A stretch of 64,000 bases of DNA from OLB6 sp964525565 (GTDB lineage Bacteria > Bacteroidota > Ignavibacteria > Kapaibacteriales > Kapaibacteriaceae): assembly GCA_964525565.1 (NCBI GenBank), contig CAZGHI010000003.1:27263-91262 (forward strand). The letters run 5' to 3'. This document shows positions 8,464 through 17,675 of this stretch, piece after piece; positions within the stretch are counted from its first letter, which is position 1; every line of letters starts with the position of its first letter. The notes under the pieces are model-generated. The model was not told the DNA's origin, searched no databases, and worked only from the letters and a program-made list of their open reading frames with translations. The position numbers and the translations under genes are program-made.

Positions 8464-9843
8464 TTAGAGCGGCCCTATTGGTTTAAACGCTATCGGCTTT
8501 CGGGTACCAACCGTTTGCTGAAGCAGTGCCTGTACCTCGTTGGTCTCCCAATCGGTCTGTAATACCGGGTGTGACACGAGCATATCCAAAAGAACATCGT
8601 TTTCGCGAGCAACACGTCGTGCTTCGCTATATGGCACATCAGGTGCAAATGTGACCATGGTGTACTGAGGAATGAATCTGTCAGGGAATCTTTCGTAAAG
8701 GTAGGCTTCGAGTTTTTTTCTCTGGAGAAAGTGTTTGTCCGCAACCTTATCACGCATTTCGATAAAGTTCTCTACTGCGAGATCTGCAATAGCATCGGCA
8801 TCCGGCTTGCGAAACTCCTCATACAGTGGTAACGCCGTTTCCAGGTTTCCGGACGTGTATTCTAAACAGTCCATCAGGATTCTGCAATCTTCAAAGCCGC
8901 AGTTCATGCCTTGTCCGTAAAAAGGTACAATAGCATGTGCAGCATCACCGATAAGTGCCACTCTGTTCATTACCCACGGCGAGCACTTTACAGTAACCAG
9001 CGACGATTCCGGGTTTGAAAAGAAATCTGTTGTTAGCGTTGGCATCAACGGAAGTACGTCCGGGAAGTACGTATTAAAAAACGCAACTACATCATCAGGC
9101 TGCCGAAGTTGGGCAAACGATGGAGTTCCTTGATGGGCTAAAAAGAGAGTGCAAGTGAATGAACCATCGGTGTTTGGCAAAGCAATGAGCATAAAACTGT
9201 GGCGTGGCCAAATGTGTAGTGCGTTTTTCTCCATCTGGAACCCTCCGTCAGGTGACGGGGGGATGTGCAGCTCCTTATAGCTGTGCTCAAGGTATGTTTG
9301 AGAGTAGTTGAAACGATCTGCCAGTTGCATCTGCCCTCGAACTGCACTGAAGGCACCATCGGCTCCAAAAACAACGTCTGCACCGACGTGCATGTATTCG
9401 CCCGTTACAACTGAGCGGTATTGAGAACGTGCCGTAGCAAAGTCAATTCCGGTGCACTGATGGTCAAACATGATGTGTACACCGTGCTGCTCTGCCAACG
9501 TCATAAGTTTCTTGTTGAGTTCACCACGGGATACACTGTTTATCGCCTGACCACTTTTGCCATACGGCTGAAATACGGTATCACCCGTTTCTGTGTGTAT
9601 CATCCGACCGTACATCGGGATAGCAATATGTTTAATATCGTCCGCTAAGCCGGCAACTTCCAACGCACGCAATCCCCGATCGCTCATGGCAAGGTTGATA
9701 GACCGACCTGCGCTTATGGAGGCCGTTCGCATATCGGGTCGGCGCTCGAAAATCGAAACGCGATACCCCTTCTGGGCAAGCATTGTTCCGAGTAGCGAGC
9801 CTACAAGTCCGGCTCCAGCTATACATGCGGTGGGTGCTGACAT
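8464..9843 (-). CDS. kmo: Kynurenine 3-monooxygenase
   Basis: 459 aa class A flavoprotein hydroxylase that converts L-kynurenine to 3-hydroxykynurenine with NADPH and O2, in tryptophan breakdown or quinolinate/NAD synthesis. Seen: Rossmann GxGxxG at the N-terminus (CIAGAGLVGSLLG), the substrate-side SISAGRSINLAMSDRGLRAL segment typical of KMO, SVSRGELNKKLM, the second FAD motif ALIGDAAHAIVPFYGQGMNCGFEDC, and a C-terminal KMO-type helical extension. Length fits the family. Last gene of an eight-gene minus-strand unit, 11 nt behind the lipoprotein gene. No other kynurenine-pathway gene (kynureninase, 3-hydroxyanthranilate dioxygenase) is in the window, so the physiological direction is not shown here. 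Confidence 0.93.
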   Translation of the reverse strand: MSAPTACIAGAGLVGSLLGTMLAQKGYRVSIFERRPDMRTASISAGRSINLAMSDRGLRALEVAGLADDIKHIAIPMYGRMIHTETGDTVFQPYGKSGQAINSVSRGELNKKLMTLAEQHGVHIMFDHQCTGIDFATARSQYRSVVTGEYMHVGADVVFGADGAFSAVRGQMQLADRFNYSQTYLEHSYKELHIPPSPDGGFQMEKNALHIWPRHSFMLIALPNTDGSFTCTLFLAHQGTPSFAQLRQPDDVVAFFNTYFPDVLPLMPTLTTDFFSNPESSLVTVKCSPWVMNRVALIGDAAHAIVPFYGQGMNCGFEDCRILMDCLEYTSGNLETALPLYEEFRKPDADAIADLAVENFIEMRDKVADKHFLQRKKLEAYLYERFPDRFIPQYTMVTFAPDVPYSEARRVARENDVLLDMLVSHPVLQTDWETNEVQALLQQTVGTRKPIAFKPIGPL

Positions 9844-9854
9844 ACACAGTATTC

Positions 9855-10460
9855 TTAGTAGTGATTTGCGACGTTGCTGAAAACTTCGGTAAGGGGCTTG
9901 AACACAGGGTCAACAAATTCGATCTGCGAATCCGGATCAGGCTCAATGGTAATCCACTGTGTTGACGGATTTTGAATGTGGAAGCGGCCCATGGGAACAC
10001 ATGCCACTGTAACATCTAACCAACTACCATGTTGAGTGACAACAATCGGAAATGGGATGCCGGGCTGTATCGGCGTTGCAACGGTTGCTTGATGCTGTTC
10101 CCAACTAACGATGCTTTCCGGGTTGGCAACGTGCAATCGGAATTGCTTGTCAAGGTGATGCGTTGAATCACTGAACGGTGTGGAGCGAAGTATTAACGTG
10201 AAGCCGGATCCGCGTAACAGTTTTGCTTCCGTATCGAATTGTCCGTCTGTGATATTGTACGTTCGTACTGCAATTCGTGCTGGATGGCTGACGGTAATTA
10301 CGTTATCTGCGACAACCTCCACTCCATGATGGTAGGTTAAGATGCGACCCTCGATAGGGTAATACGATTGCTTCTGCAAACCAAATACCCATGGGTTACA
10401 TCCTTGGGTGACGGCAGCGATAACAACGATAGCCGTAACATTAAGGAACACCTTACTCAT
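9855..10460 (-). CDS. Putative lipoprotein of unknown function
   Basis: 201 aa. I start at ATG 10460: it gives a clear lipoprotein leader, MSKVFLNVTAIVVIAAV, followed by the lipobox-like TQGC, so Cys21 would be lipidated. The frame is open further upstream but that reading would run into the previous gene. It overlaps the upstream outer-membrane protein gene by 8 nt, so the two are probably co-translated partners. The mature part is beta-rich without recognised domain; no family assigned. Confidence 0.65.
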   Translation of the reverse strand: MSKVFLNVTAIVVIAAVTQGCNPWVFGLQKQSYYPIEGRILTYHHGVEVVADNVITVSHPARIAVRTYNITDGQFDTEAKLLRGSGFTLILRSTPFSDSTHHLDKQFRLHVANPESIVSWEQHQATVATPIQPGIPFPIVVTQHGSWLDVTVACVPMGRFHIQNPSTQWITIEPDPDSQIEFVDPVFKPLTEVFSNVANHY

Positions 10461-11880
10461 GCGGAAGCCCCCTTCCATATCGGAGATCCCGGCGGGCAAA
10501 GATCTTGTCCAACAGCGTTGCTCCAACGCCTATGTAAAAGACGCTAAAATCACTTGTTGTTCCTGCTATGCTGGTAAGGCTGTTGTTCAGCGCCGACCCC
10601 GGATTGCCGCTCAGATAGCCTGCGAGCACCTGTATGCTCATTTGTTCACCAATGGGTAGAATCATTCTGGCACCGATCTGCATGTAGGTTGACGGAGCAA
10701 AGGCGAATTCAACAAACGGGTCAACTACTAAGCGTCCGTCACCTGGATTCCAGAAATACCCGGCTCTGATTGGTATGCATCCAAGAACGTATTGGTAGGT
10801 GCCGGCGATGATAAAATTTGCGAGAGCCGTGCCAACGTAGAGTCGGTAATCAAGTATCGGAAGAGCAATGCGCGCATTTAATACCGAGGCCGCAAAACCC
10901 TTTATCGGACTCTGTGTTCTTGTGTTTGGGTCTTCACGTGAAAAGAATGAAGAGTCTGCACTGGAACCAATTAACGTAAACTCGAGCATGCCAACCTGCC
11001 AACCGCTGTGTTCGTGTTTGTTCCACTCAACATCGAGTTCGTCTTCTTGGTTGAGGAAGTCCATTAAGCCGATGCCAACACCTATGTAGGGAAAGTTCAC
11101 CATGCGAGCATCACCGCCAAACAGCGAGGTTTGGCCGAAGACGTAGCCGGCCTGCAATCGAAAGTTTACACCTGCAAGCGAGCCAACGTCGGCACTGATG
11201 TTGCTATGTAGGTATGCAGAGGGAAGTGCCGTCATGTGAAAGCCGGGTGTTATGGCTATATATGGTATCTGGCGACGTATGTAAAAACGTTTGCGAATAG
11301 AGAGTGTGCCAATGCCGCGAAGCGTATTGTCGAAATCATCATCGGGCATTATCTGTTCCCAGGCAGTGATTCCGTACGTCCAGTCGGGATCGTCGTTAAA
11401 CATGTGTAGCTTCCATTCCGCCACGCCGATTCGGTACTGCTGTCCTGCGAATAACCTACCGCCTTCACTTTGGGTTGGCTGGTCAAACAACAGATTGTCA
11501 ATATCAAAGAACACTCCAAACAACCCACGTTCGGTACTTGCTCCGGTTAGCTGTGAGCCAATCATGCCAACACCTTCAAACGCGGCCAGTCGGATAAAAT
11601 TTGGATACTGCCGAACAGCAATGCTGTCTCTTTGCAACATGCTCCGGTCAATGGTTACTGTTCGGGACGATGGATAGATAACGCCGTTATTTCGATCGTT
11701 TGGTTGATTCTGTACTTCGTTAACAACGAGCGTGTCCACTTCTGAAATCGTGTACACATCGCGTTCTTCCCTTGTAAAGGTGCCACAGGCAGTAAGTGCG
11801 GCGGCTACTGCAACACTCAATAGAATAGTGGCAATTCTGCACAATCTGCAACGATTGATAATGGGGACACACGATTTCAT
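10453..11880 (-). CDS. Outer-membrane beta-barrel-like lipoprotein
   Basis: 475 aa. N-terminal hydrophobic leader ending in AAALTACG, a lipobox with Cys32. The body has many alternating-hydrophobic, aromatic-rich strands (for example RLFAGQQYRIGVAEWKLHMF, YIGVGIGLMDFL, LVVDPFVEFAFAPSTYMQIGARM) typical of an outer-membrane barrel, and a short basic tail. No close family recognised. Starts with ATGA overlap to the FAH-family gene stop and itself overlaps the following lipoprotein gene, which suggests the two form a membrane-associated pair. Confidence 0.65.
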   Translation of the reverse strand: MKSCVPIINRCRLCRIATILLSVAVAAALTACGTFTREERDVYTISEVDTLVVNEVQNQPNDRNNGVIYPSSRTVTIDRSMLQRDSIAVRQYPNFIRLAAFEGVGMIGSQLTGASTERGLFGVFFDIDNLLFDQPTQSEGGRLFAGQQYRIGVAEWKLHMFNDDPDWTYGITAWEQIMPDDDFDNTLRGIGTLSIRKRFYIRRQIPYIAITPGFHMTALPSAYLHSNISADVGSLAGVNFRLQAGYVFGQTSLFGGDARMVNFPYIGVGIGLMDFLNQEDELDVEWNKHEHSGWQVGMLEFTLIGSSADSSFFSREDPNTRTQSPIKGFAASVLNARIALPILDYRLYVGTALANFIIAGTYQYVLGCIPIRAGYFWNPGDGRLVVDPFVEFAFAPSTYMQIGARMILPIGEQMSIQVLAGYLSGNPGSALNNSLTSIAGTTSDFSVFYIGVGATLLDKIFARRDLRYGRGLPHE

Positions 11881-12536
11881 GCAAAACTCACTTCCAGTAG
11901 TATTGTATCATCGAGAAGAGCTTCTGCTACATCGCCGGCTAAAACCTGACCTACGCCGCTTGGAGTGCCGGTAAAAATTGCATCGCCGGCTCGCAAGCCA
12001 AAAACATTTGCCAACTCCGTAATGATCCGTTCTACGGGAAATATCATAGAGGCAGTTGATATCTTCTGGCGAAGTTCGGAGTTCACGTTGAGCTGAATGG
12101 TCCATGGTCCTTTACCGGACTTACTCAGTGGAACGATCTTACTAACGGGGGCCGACCTAAACCAGCCTTTGCTCCGTGCCCATGGTTCGCCCGAGCCTTT
12201 TGCTGCCGATTGTACGTCGCGTGCTGTAAGATCAATCCCAACACCAACGCCGGCAATGCATGACCATGCGTCGTGGACTGTATGCGGCATTACGTCGGAT
12301 CCGATAACAAGAACTAACTCAACCTCGTGGTGAATATTCATACTCCACGATGGCAAGGTGATCGTTGAGCCGCTCGGACAATAGGCCGTAGGCGGTTTTA
12401 TGAAGACGACCGGTTCTGCATTGGGTGACGCCCCCATCTCTTCAGCATGAGCCGAATAATTCCTTCCGATACAATACAACGTTCCTACGGCAAGAGTTTT
12501 GCCTTCGAGATTCCAGTATCTACTATTGTTGAGCAC
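11877..12536 (-). CDS. Fumarylacetoacetate hydrolase family protein, FAHD1/YcgM-like
   Basis: 219 aa. Related enzymes act as acylpyruvate hydrolases or oxaloacetate decarboxylases with a bound Mg2+/Mn2+. Visible: YCIGRNYSAHAEEMG, VFIKPPTAY, the metal site HHEVELVLVIG (HxExE), the GVGIDLTARDVQ segment, KGSGEPWARSKGWFRSAP, and FTGTPSGVG. I start at GTG 12536 because it has GGAG 7 nt upstream and yields the normal 219-residue FAHD1 length; a longer reading with an upstream ATG at 12668 adds 44 residues that do not fit the family. It overlaps the PBP stop by 14 nt. Confidence 0.88.
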   Translation of the reverse strand: MLNNSRYWNLEGKTLAVGTLYCIGRNYSAHAEEMGASPNAEPVVFIKPPTAYCPSGSTITLPSWSMNIHHEVELVLVIGSDVMPHTVHDAWSCIAGVGVGIDLTARDVQSAAKGSGEPWARSKGWFRSAPVSKIVPLSKSGKGPWTIQLNVNSELRQKISTASMIFPVERIITELANVFGLRAGDAIFTGTPSGVGQVLAGDVAEALLDDTILLEVSFA

Positions 12537-14661
12537 CGTCTGACTCCGTTCGCGTTGGGCTAACCTCTGAAGGTGGATTGAGAATATCAGCAGGCAAGAG
12601 GGTATCGGTAGTAGCCGCTTGTAAAGGAAATACGCTCTTTTGGTAGGGTAAGCTTCTGTCCGCTGCAATTCGAGCCATTAACCGTCCCCATATCGGTGCT
12701 GCAGCTCGTCCTCCCTGACCATAGTCGTTGGTAAAGTGCACACGTCTGTCGTCGAAACCAACCCAAACGCCACACACGAGCCGAGAGGTAAACCCAATAA
12801 ACCAAGCATCAGAAAAATCATTTGTTGTTCCTGTTTTTCCGCCCGCTTCTTGCTTAAAGTACTGTCGAACACGCGATCCCGTTCCGCCATCTACTACACC
12901 GCGCATCATGCTTACCATGTTGTAGGCGTGCTGTGCAGAGATTGCATCTGATACCGTAGAAGGAAGTTTGGTCTCCCACAATACGTTGCCAAACTTGTCT
13001 TCAATTTTCGTAATGGCAGCCGGTTCAACATACAGACCTTGATTCATGAACGGTATGTATGCTGCAGTGAGTTCCAGCGGACTAACTTCTACTGCGCCAA
13101 GTGCGATGGAGGGTACGTTGTACAGTGGACTCTTGATGCCAAATCTTCTGCACAAGTCTATCACTTCTGACGGTGATGTAACCTGAGTAATCAGGCGTGC
13201 AGCCACGGAGTTGGTGGAAAACTTCAATGCTTGCCGGAGCGACATTGGTCCACCATCCTTGCTGCTTCCTCGGGGTGCCCATACCTGACCATTGTCAAGA
13301 GTAATGCTGAATGGTCCGCTTTCGATAAGAGTATCCGGACTGAGACCTGTTTCCAGAGCAGCAGCGTACACAAAGGGCTTAAAGGCAGAACCTGGCTGAC
13401 GTTTGATTTGTGTGACATGGTTGAGAGAATACCGTGCAGCGGGGTCGAGTTTCATGGCTTGTGGCGAAGCACCCACCATGCCCAGAATACTTCCTGTGCG
13501 AGCATCAAGAACAACAACACCAGTTTGTATGGTTGAGGCAATACGCCGTATGCTGTCTTGAAACCGTTTGCTGCTTGAAAGCTTTCGAGCAACCGCTGCA
13601 CGATCGTTCCGTGAAGCCGCTACGTACAGCGGGTGTTGTTTAATTGCTTTCTGGATAATTGATTGCAGCGCGGATTTGTTGGCAGACCACGACCACGTTC
13701 GATCGAACAATGCTTGATATTGCTGAAGATGTTCGGCTACGGCTTCGTTGGCAAACTTTTGCACATGGGAGTTTAGTGATGTTGTAATTACGAGACCATC
13801 GCGATACAAGTCGCGTCCCTGCAAGCGCTCTTTCCAACTACCATCCTGACCAAGTTGTTGGCGAATCATTTCAACAAAGTGGGGAGCAATACCACGATAT
13901 ACATCAGCAGCATCCGGCTTCAGTAATGGCTCTGTAGTTGCCAGTGCCAGTTGTTCTGCAGATAGGTATCCTTCTTCGTACATCATGGACAGGATGAGGT
14001 TGCGGCGTTCAATTCCAGCGCTGTCGTCGCGATTATACCGTTCAGGTGCTTTAAAGAGGCCAACCAGATATGCGCTTTGTGCAGGTGTTAGCTGCATTGG
14101 CTCCTTGTTAAAGTACGTGTTTGATGCAACCCGAAGTCCATAAGCGCCGCGACCATAGTACACTGTATTGGCATACATCTCCAGAATCTCATCTTTGGTA
14201 TATGTGCGCTCTATCTGCAGTGCCGTCCATGCTTCCCGTATTTTCCGAGCAAGCGTTTGTTCTTGTGTGAAGTATAGGTTTCGTGCAAGCTGTTGTGTAA
14301 TCGTGCTAGCACCCTCGCGAGTGCGAAAGGCAAGAACGTTCTTAACTGCTGCCTTCACAATACGCATTACATGCACACCCCAGTGTTTTCGAAAGGCTCT
14401 GTCTTCTGTTGCAATGAGTGCATTGATGAACGAATCCGGAATACTGTCGTACGGTACGTACGTTCTGCGGGTTGTGGCAAAGTGATCCAACACAACACCG
14501 TCTGCACTGAGAACCTGTGTAGCAAGGTCCTGACGTGGATTTTCGAGGTCCTGAAGAGTAGGCAGGCCACTGCTGAGGACAATAAATACGTACACCGTTG
14601 CTACAACACAAAGGATGCCCACAAGTGACAGCAAGATTCTCCAAACATGAAACGGTTTCAT
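12523..14661 (-). CDS. Class A penicillin-binding protein (PBP1A type)
   Basis: 712 aa bifunctional peptidoglycan synthase. One N-terminal transmembrane helix (about 8-31); GT51 glycosyltransferase domain with catalytic Glu86 in ATEDRAFRKHWGV and the GASTITQQLARN motif; then a transpeptidase domain with SxxK (PGSAFKPF, Ser425), SxN (STN in KFSTNSVAA) and KTG (GGKTGTTNDFSDAW, near 609). It polymerises and cross-links murein outside the inner membrane. The gene starts in an ATGA overlap with the OmpA-family lipoprotein gene, so a peptidoglycan synthase and a peptidoglycan-binding lipoprotein are translationally linked. Confidence 0.95.
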   Translation of the reverse strand: MKPFHVWRILLSLVGILCVVATVYVFIVLSSGLPTLQDLENPRQDLATQVLSADGVVLDHFATTRRTYVPYDSIPDSFINALIATEDRAFRKHWGVHVMRIVKAAVKNVLAFRTREGASTITQQLARNLYFTQEQTLARKIREAWTALQIERTYTKDEILEMYANTVYYGRGAYGLRVASNTYFNKEPMQLTPAQSAYLVGLFKAPERYNRDDSAGIERRNLILSMMYEEGYLSAEQLALATTEPLLKPDAADVYRGIAPHFVEMIRQQLGQDGSWKERLQGRDLYRDGLVITTSLNSHVQKFANEAVAEHLQQYQALFDRTWSWSANKSALQSIIQKAIKQHPLYVAASRNDRAAVARKLSSSKRFQDSIRRIASTIQTGVVVLDARTGSILGMVGASPQAMKLDPAARYSLNHVTQIKRQPGSAFKPFVYAAALETGLSPDTLIESGPFSITLDNGQVWAPRGSSKDGGPMSLRQALKFSTNSVAARLITQVTSPSEVIDLCRRFGIKSPLYNVPSIALGAVEVSPLELTAAYIPFMNQGLYVEPAAITKIEDKFGNVLWETKLPSTVSDAISAQHAYNMVSMMRGVVDGGTGSRVRQYFKQEAGGKTGTTNDFSDAWFIGFTSRLVCGVWVGFDDRRVHFTNDYGQGGRAAAPIWGRLMARIAADRSLPYQKSVFPLQAATTDTLLPADILNPPSEVSPTRTESDGAQQ

Positions 14662-16322
14662 TGATGTAGCACCTTTACCAATTCAACACGTCGGGCACGC
14701 TTTCGCCACAGTACAATGCTCTCTCCTGGTTTACGTGCAGGCAGAAGCGACTCGCCTGCCGACCGTCCGTCCAGTAAAGTACGTTCTACACCGCGCTTCA
14801 CCAGCTCGTCCATGATAAACTGCACACGATTCTTACCGAGAATCAGGTTGTTAGCATCAGTGTCAACATCATCCGTGTGGCCAATCAACACCAACCGTTT
14901 CAGCATTGAACCGCTTTTCTTAACGTTTTCAGCAAGTTCATCCAATGCTGCCATCCACGACAGGTCGGTGTCCATTCCATTGCTATCCAACGTGAATTCA
15001 TACGGCCGATCAAAAACTGCCGTAGGAAAGTTCACGCGCAGTACAAAGGTTACGGGTACAGTAAGAGGAACGTGAATCGGCACTGAAGTATCGGACGGTT
15101 CACGTGGAGTAACAATTCTCACCTTGTCGAAGAAAAGATCCGGTGCTTGCGCAGTTACATCAAGTGTCCTGCCGGTTGGTACGTTCAGACGGTACAATCC
15201 GGCGGTATCAGTTGTGGTTTTAGAAACCACCTGGTTGCGTTCGGGGTCGGTAGCCGTAACATCAGCCCCTGATATTGGTTTTTGGTTATCATCGCGAACA
15301 ACGGTACCTGTCACAACAACGGTAGATTCCGAGCTAAGTAGTGGTGGTTGTTCCGGTTCGCGTTCTTTTTCGGGACCGTCAGCGGCCGGAGTTCCGGTTG
15401 TAATTCGGCGTGATGTAAGTACAAAAACATCAAAATCCTTACGAGTGGATCCAGAGGGAAGGGGCTGATCGCTGGAGTAGTAGAGCGTTGTTTCATCAGC
15501 CCAAAAGGGGAATAACTCGTCGTATGTTGTGTTTACAGGTGCACCAAGATTCTGTGGTTTTCCGAGTTGTAACGTTGTTTTCGTTCGTTCTTTAATGCGA
15601 GCAGAGAACAGGTCGTAACCACCAACTGTGTTGTGCCCTGCAGAGGCGAAGACGATTACGGAGTCGCCTGCAAATTGCGGACACAACTCGTCGCATGGTG
15701 TGTTCACGGCATCTCCAATGGATTGTGGAGCTGACCATCTTTGTCCGATACGATAACTATACCAAAGGTCGGTACCACCGATACCTTCCGGCCGATCTGA
15801 TGCAAAAACCAGCAGCGATCCGTCGGGGCTAATTGCAGGATGACCATCCCAGTGCACGGGGATGCTGATACTGTCCAGCACTTCGGCTTCAGGAACGAAC
15901 ACACCATTTCTGTTCTTTGCAACAACAACCGAAGCATCACCCGTAGTTCTATTCTCGAGAACGGACGTGCTGTACACTTCTTCCGGTGGAGTGTTCAACA
16001 ATGGTTCGATTGTGCTTACGCTAACGCGCTGTGTTGCTGTATAGCGTGCAGTGGCCGGTGAAGAACCAGACAGAAGGATGTAGGATTGACCCGGGCGAGT
16101 CAAAGCCCATTCATGTCGGGGAGACTGAGCGCCAGCAACACGACGGATTGTCCACTGCAGTCCGTTAATCGTTTTGGACGTATCGTATGTTACACCTGAG
16201 TAAGTTCCGGGAGCGCATGAAGGTGGTGGCGGTGGGGGGGGGCAAGGGAGCGAAGAGCGTTGAACATGCTGTACAGTGCATGCTGACGCTACCAGACTCA
16301 GAACAAGAACAAGGGTTTTCAA
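14658..16322 (-). CDS. PorE-like OmpA-family lipoprotein with PD40 repeats
   Basis: 554 aa. Lipoprotein leader MKTLVLVLSLVASAC (lipobox SAC, Cys15), then a proline run encoded by a C9 tract (16234-16242). Domains in order: PD40/WD40-like beta-propeller repeats (about 170-300; ISPDGSLLVFASDRPEGIGGTDL, AGDSVIVFASAGHNTVGGYDL, ADETTLYYSSDQ), a carboxypeptidase-regulatory-like fold (about 335-410; VVVTGTVVRDDNQKPISGADV), and a C-terminal OmpA peptidoglycan-binding domain (about 430-554; LVLIGHTDDVDTDANNLILGKNRVQFI). This order matches PorE of the type IX secretion system apart from the missing N-terminal TPR. Likely anchors an envelope complex to murein. Overlaps aat by 4 nt upstream and PBP1A by 4 nt downstream. 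Confidence 0.82.
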   Translation of the reverse strand: MKTLVLVLSLVASACTVQHVQRSSLPCPPPPPPPSCAPGTYSGVTYDTSKTINGLQWTIRRVAGAQSPRHEWALTRPGQSYILLSGSSPATARYTATQRVSVSTIEPLLNTPPEEVYSTSVLENRTTGDASVVVAKNRNGVFVPEAEVLDSISIPVHWDGHPAISPDGSLLVFASDRPEGIGGTDLWYSYRIGQRWSAPQSIGDAVNTPCDELCPQFAGDSVIVFASAGHNTVGGYDLFSARIKERTKTTLQLGKPQNLGAPVNTTYDELFPFWADETTLYYSSDQPLPSGSTRKDFDVFVLTSRRITTGTPAADGPEKEREPEQPPLLSSESTVVVTGTVVRDDNQKPISGADVTATDPERNQVVSKTTTDTAGLYRLNVPTGRTLDVTAQAPDLFFDKVRIVTPREPSDTSVPIHVPLTVPVTFVLRVNFPTAVFDRPYEFTLDSNGMDTDLSWMAALDELAENVKKSGSMLKRLVLIGHTDDVDTDANNLILGKNRVQFIMDELVKRGVERTLLDGRSAGESLLPARKPGESIVLWRKRARRVELVKVLHQ

Positions 16323-16918
16323 CCGAACACCTGCACGTTGTTGCGATTTATGCTGCTTCGTAAAAGCACCTGATAGTCTTCGTCTGGAATCTCAATGGCG
16401 CCAAGTGACGCTGTGAAGTCGTTTAAATATTGTGTGTCCAGCAATTCGAATCCCGACCGAATGAGGATATAAACCAAACGAGCAAAGGCAACTTTCGATG
16501 CATTGCTGCGCGTAGAAAACATACTCTCTCCGAAGAAAGCTCCGCCGATGGCTACACCATACAAGCCCCCTGCCAGACTCCCTTCGTACCAAGCCTCTAC
16601 ACTGTGAGCATAGCCCAGGCGGTGGAGCTGAGAGTATGCTTCGATGACCTCGTCGTTTATCCACGTATCCGGACGCTGTGCACAGTTGGCGATAACACGA
16701 TCAAAACACGTATTTACCGTTATCGTATATGTGTTCTTTCGAATTTCTCTTCGTAAAGAGCGTGACAGGTGCACACCGTTGAGTGGAATGATTGCGCGCG
16801 GATCAGGACGATGCCATTGTATTCTACCTGACGTTGGGTGAGCCATGGGAAAGAACCCATTACGGTATCCCAGCAGGAGAACTTCAGGCAGCAATGTGCT
16901 TGAATGTCGTGCTTTCAC
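16319..16918 (-). CDS. aat: Leucyl/phenylalanyl-tRNA-protein transferase
   Basis: 199 aa. Transfers Leu or Phe from aminoacyl-tRNA to N-terminal Arg or Lys of proteins, marking them for ClpS/ClpAP (N-end rule). Hallmarks visible: GYRNGFFPMA, WHRPDPRAIIPL, TWINDEVIEAYSQLHRLGYAHSVEAWYEGSLAGGLYGV, GGAFFGESMFS, and FELLDTQYLNDFTASLGA. Length is slightly shorter than the E. coli enzyme but complete. It lies 15 nt after trmB and overlaps the PorE-like gene by 4 nt. Confidence 0.95.
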   Translation of the reverse strand: MKARHSSTLLPEVLLLGYRNGFFPMAHPTSGRIQWHRPDPRAIIPLNGVHLSRSLRREIRKNTYTITVNTCFDRVIANCAQRPDTWINDEVIEAYSQLHRLGYAHSVEAWYEGSLAGGLYGVAIGGAFFGESMFSTRSNASKVAFARLVYILIRSGFELLDTQYLNDFTASLGAIEIPDEDYQVLLRSSINRNNVQVFG

Positions 16919-16933
16919 GGCTGCAACTTAGCG

Positions 16934-17623
16934 TTAGCGGGCATTTCTGATGGCAGAATACAACGTGTACGGTATTCCTTTTCGGTTACAAAAATCTTGC
17001 TGATCGGTAGGGAAGGGAAATGGCCACGACGTCGGGTTGAGATCATTGATGAGGAAGCCGCCATGATTGCTGAGCACAGACCGTTGGTGATCATCAACAT
17101 CGGCCCTGTCTGTTGCCAGATAGAGTACACCATTAGGTATGAGCACCCTGTAAAGCTCGTCGAGAAACCCCTGAGTAAACGCACGGCGCTTATGATGCCG
17201 TTTCTTTGGCCATGGGTCTGCAAACAGATACGTAGCGTATTGCACTGAAGCATCGGAAATCCAATGCAAACCATTGGCAACGCTGTACCACAGTGCATGT
17301 GCGTTTGGAATACGCTCTCCACGCACAACACTGTTTATCCAAGAAACCAACGAATCGCGCACCTCAATACCAAGGATATTGAGTTCAGGTTTAAATAATG
17401 CATGGCGAAGAAGAAAGCCTCCGCGGCCGCAACCAATATCCAAAACGGTAGCGGCCGACCGGTTGGCAAACCATTCGCTCCATAAGGCCTCTTCAATAGG
17501 GGGCGGTGACCATGCCGGTAGGCGATGTTGTTGATTTGCAGGGAGATAGCTCTGCGGACCCACATGGTGCCTCACACGCGGAATAGGGTACTTCGATAGG
17601 TCGAGATTCGAAAACTTTAGCAT
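16934..17623 (-). CDS. trmB: tRNA (guanine-N7-)-methyltransferase
   Basis: 229 aa SAM-dependent enzyme that makes m7G46 in tRNA variable loops. Seen: VLDIGCGRGGFLLRHA (SAM motif I), GIEVRDSLV, and the family signature FADPWPKKRHHKRRAF followed by FLDELYRVLIPNGVLYLATD. The N-terminal 30 residues before the methyltransferase core are somewhat longer than in the shortest homologues. First gene of the minus-strand unit; a TAnnTTTG box ends only 7 nt before its ATG, so the mRNA may be nearly leaderless. Confidence 0.94.
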   Translation of the reverse strand: MLKFSNLDLSKYPIPRVRHHVGPQSYLPANQQHRLPAWSPPPIEEALWSEWFANRSAATVLDIGCGRGGFLLRHALFKPELNILGIEVRDSLVSWINSVVRGERIPNAHALWYSVANGLHWISDASVQYATYLFADPWPKKRHHKRRAFTQGFLDELYRVLIPNGVLYLATDRADVDDHQRSVLSNHGGFLINDLNPTSWPFPFPTDQQDFCNRKGIPYTLYSAIRNAR

Positions 17624-17630
17624 ATGAAAG

Positions 17631-17638
17631 CAAAACTA
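17631..17638 (-). promoter_or_regulatory. Candidate -7 box (TAGTTTTG) immediately before trmB
   Basis: On the minus strand TAGTTTTGC matches TAnnTTTG and lies 7 nt from the trmB ATG. Transcription starting about 6 nt after the box would begin at or next to the start codon. No convincing -33 TTG was found. Confidence 0.4.
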
Positions 17639-17654
17639 CATGGCCTTGGCTGTG

Positions 17655-17662
17655 TATATTTG
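17655..17662 (+). promoter_or_regulatory. Candidate -7 box (TATATTTG) for secD operon
   Basis: TATATTTGC is an exact TAnnTTTG match, 65 bp before the secD TTG start and 13 bp before the hairpin at 17676. The expected transcript would start about 17668-17670 and carry the hairpin at its very 5' end. Confidence 0.5.
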
Positions 17663-17675
17663 CCGTCCTTGTCCC

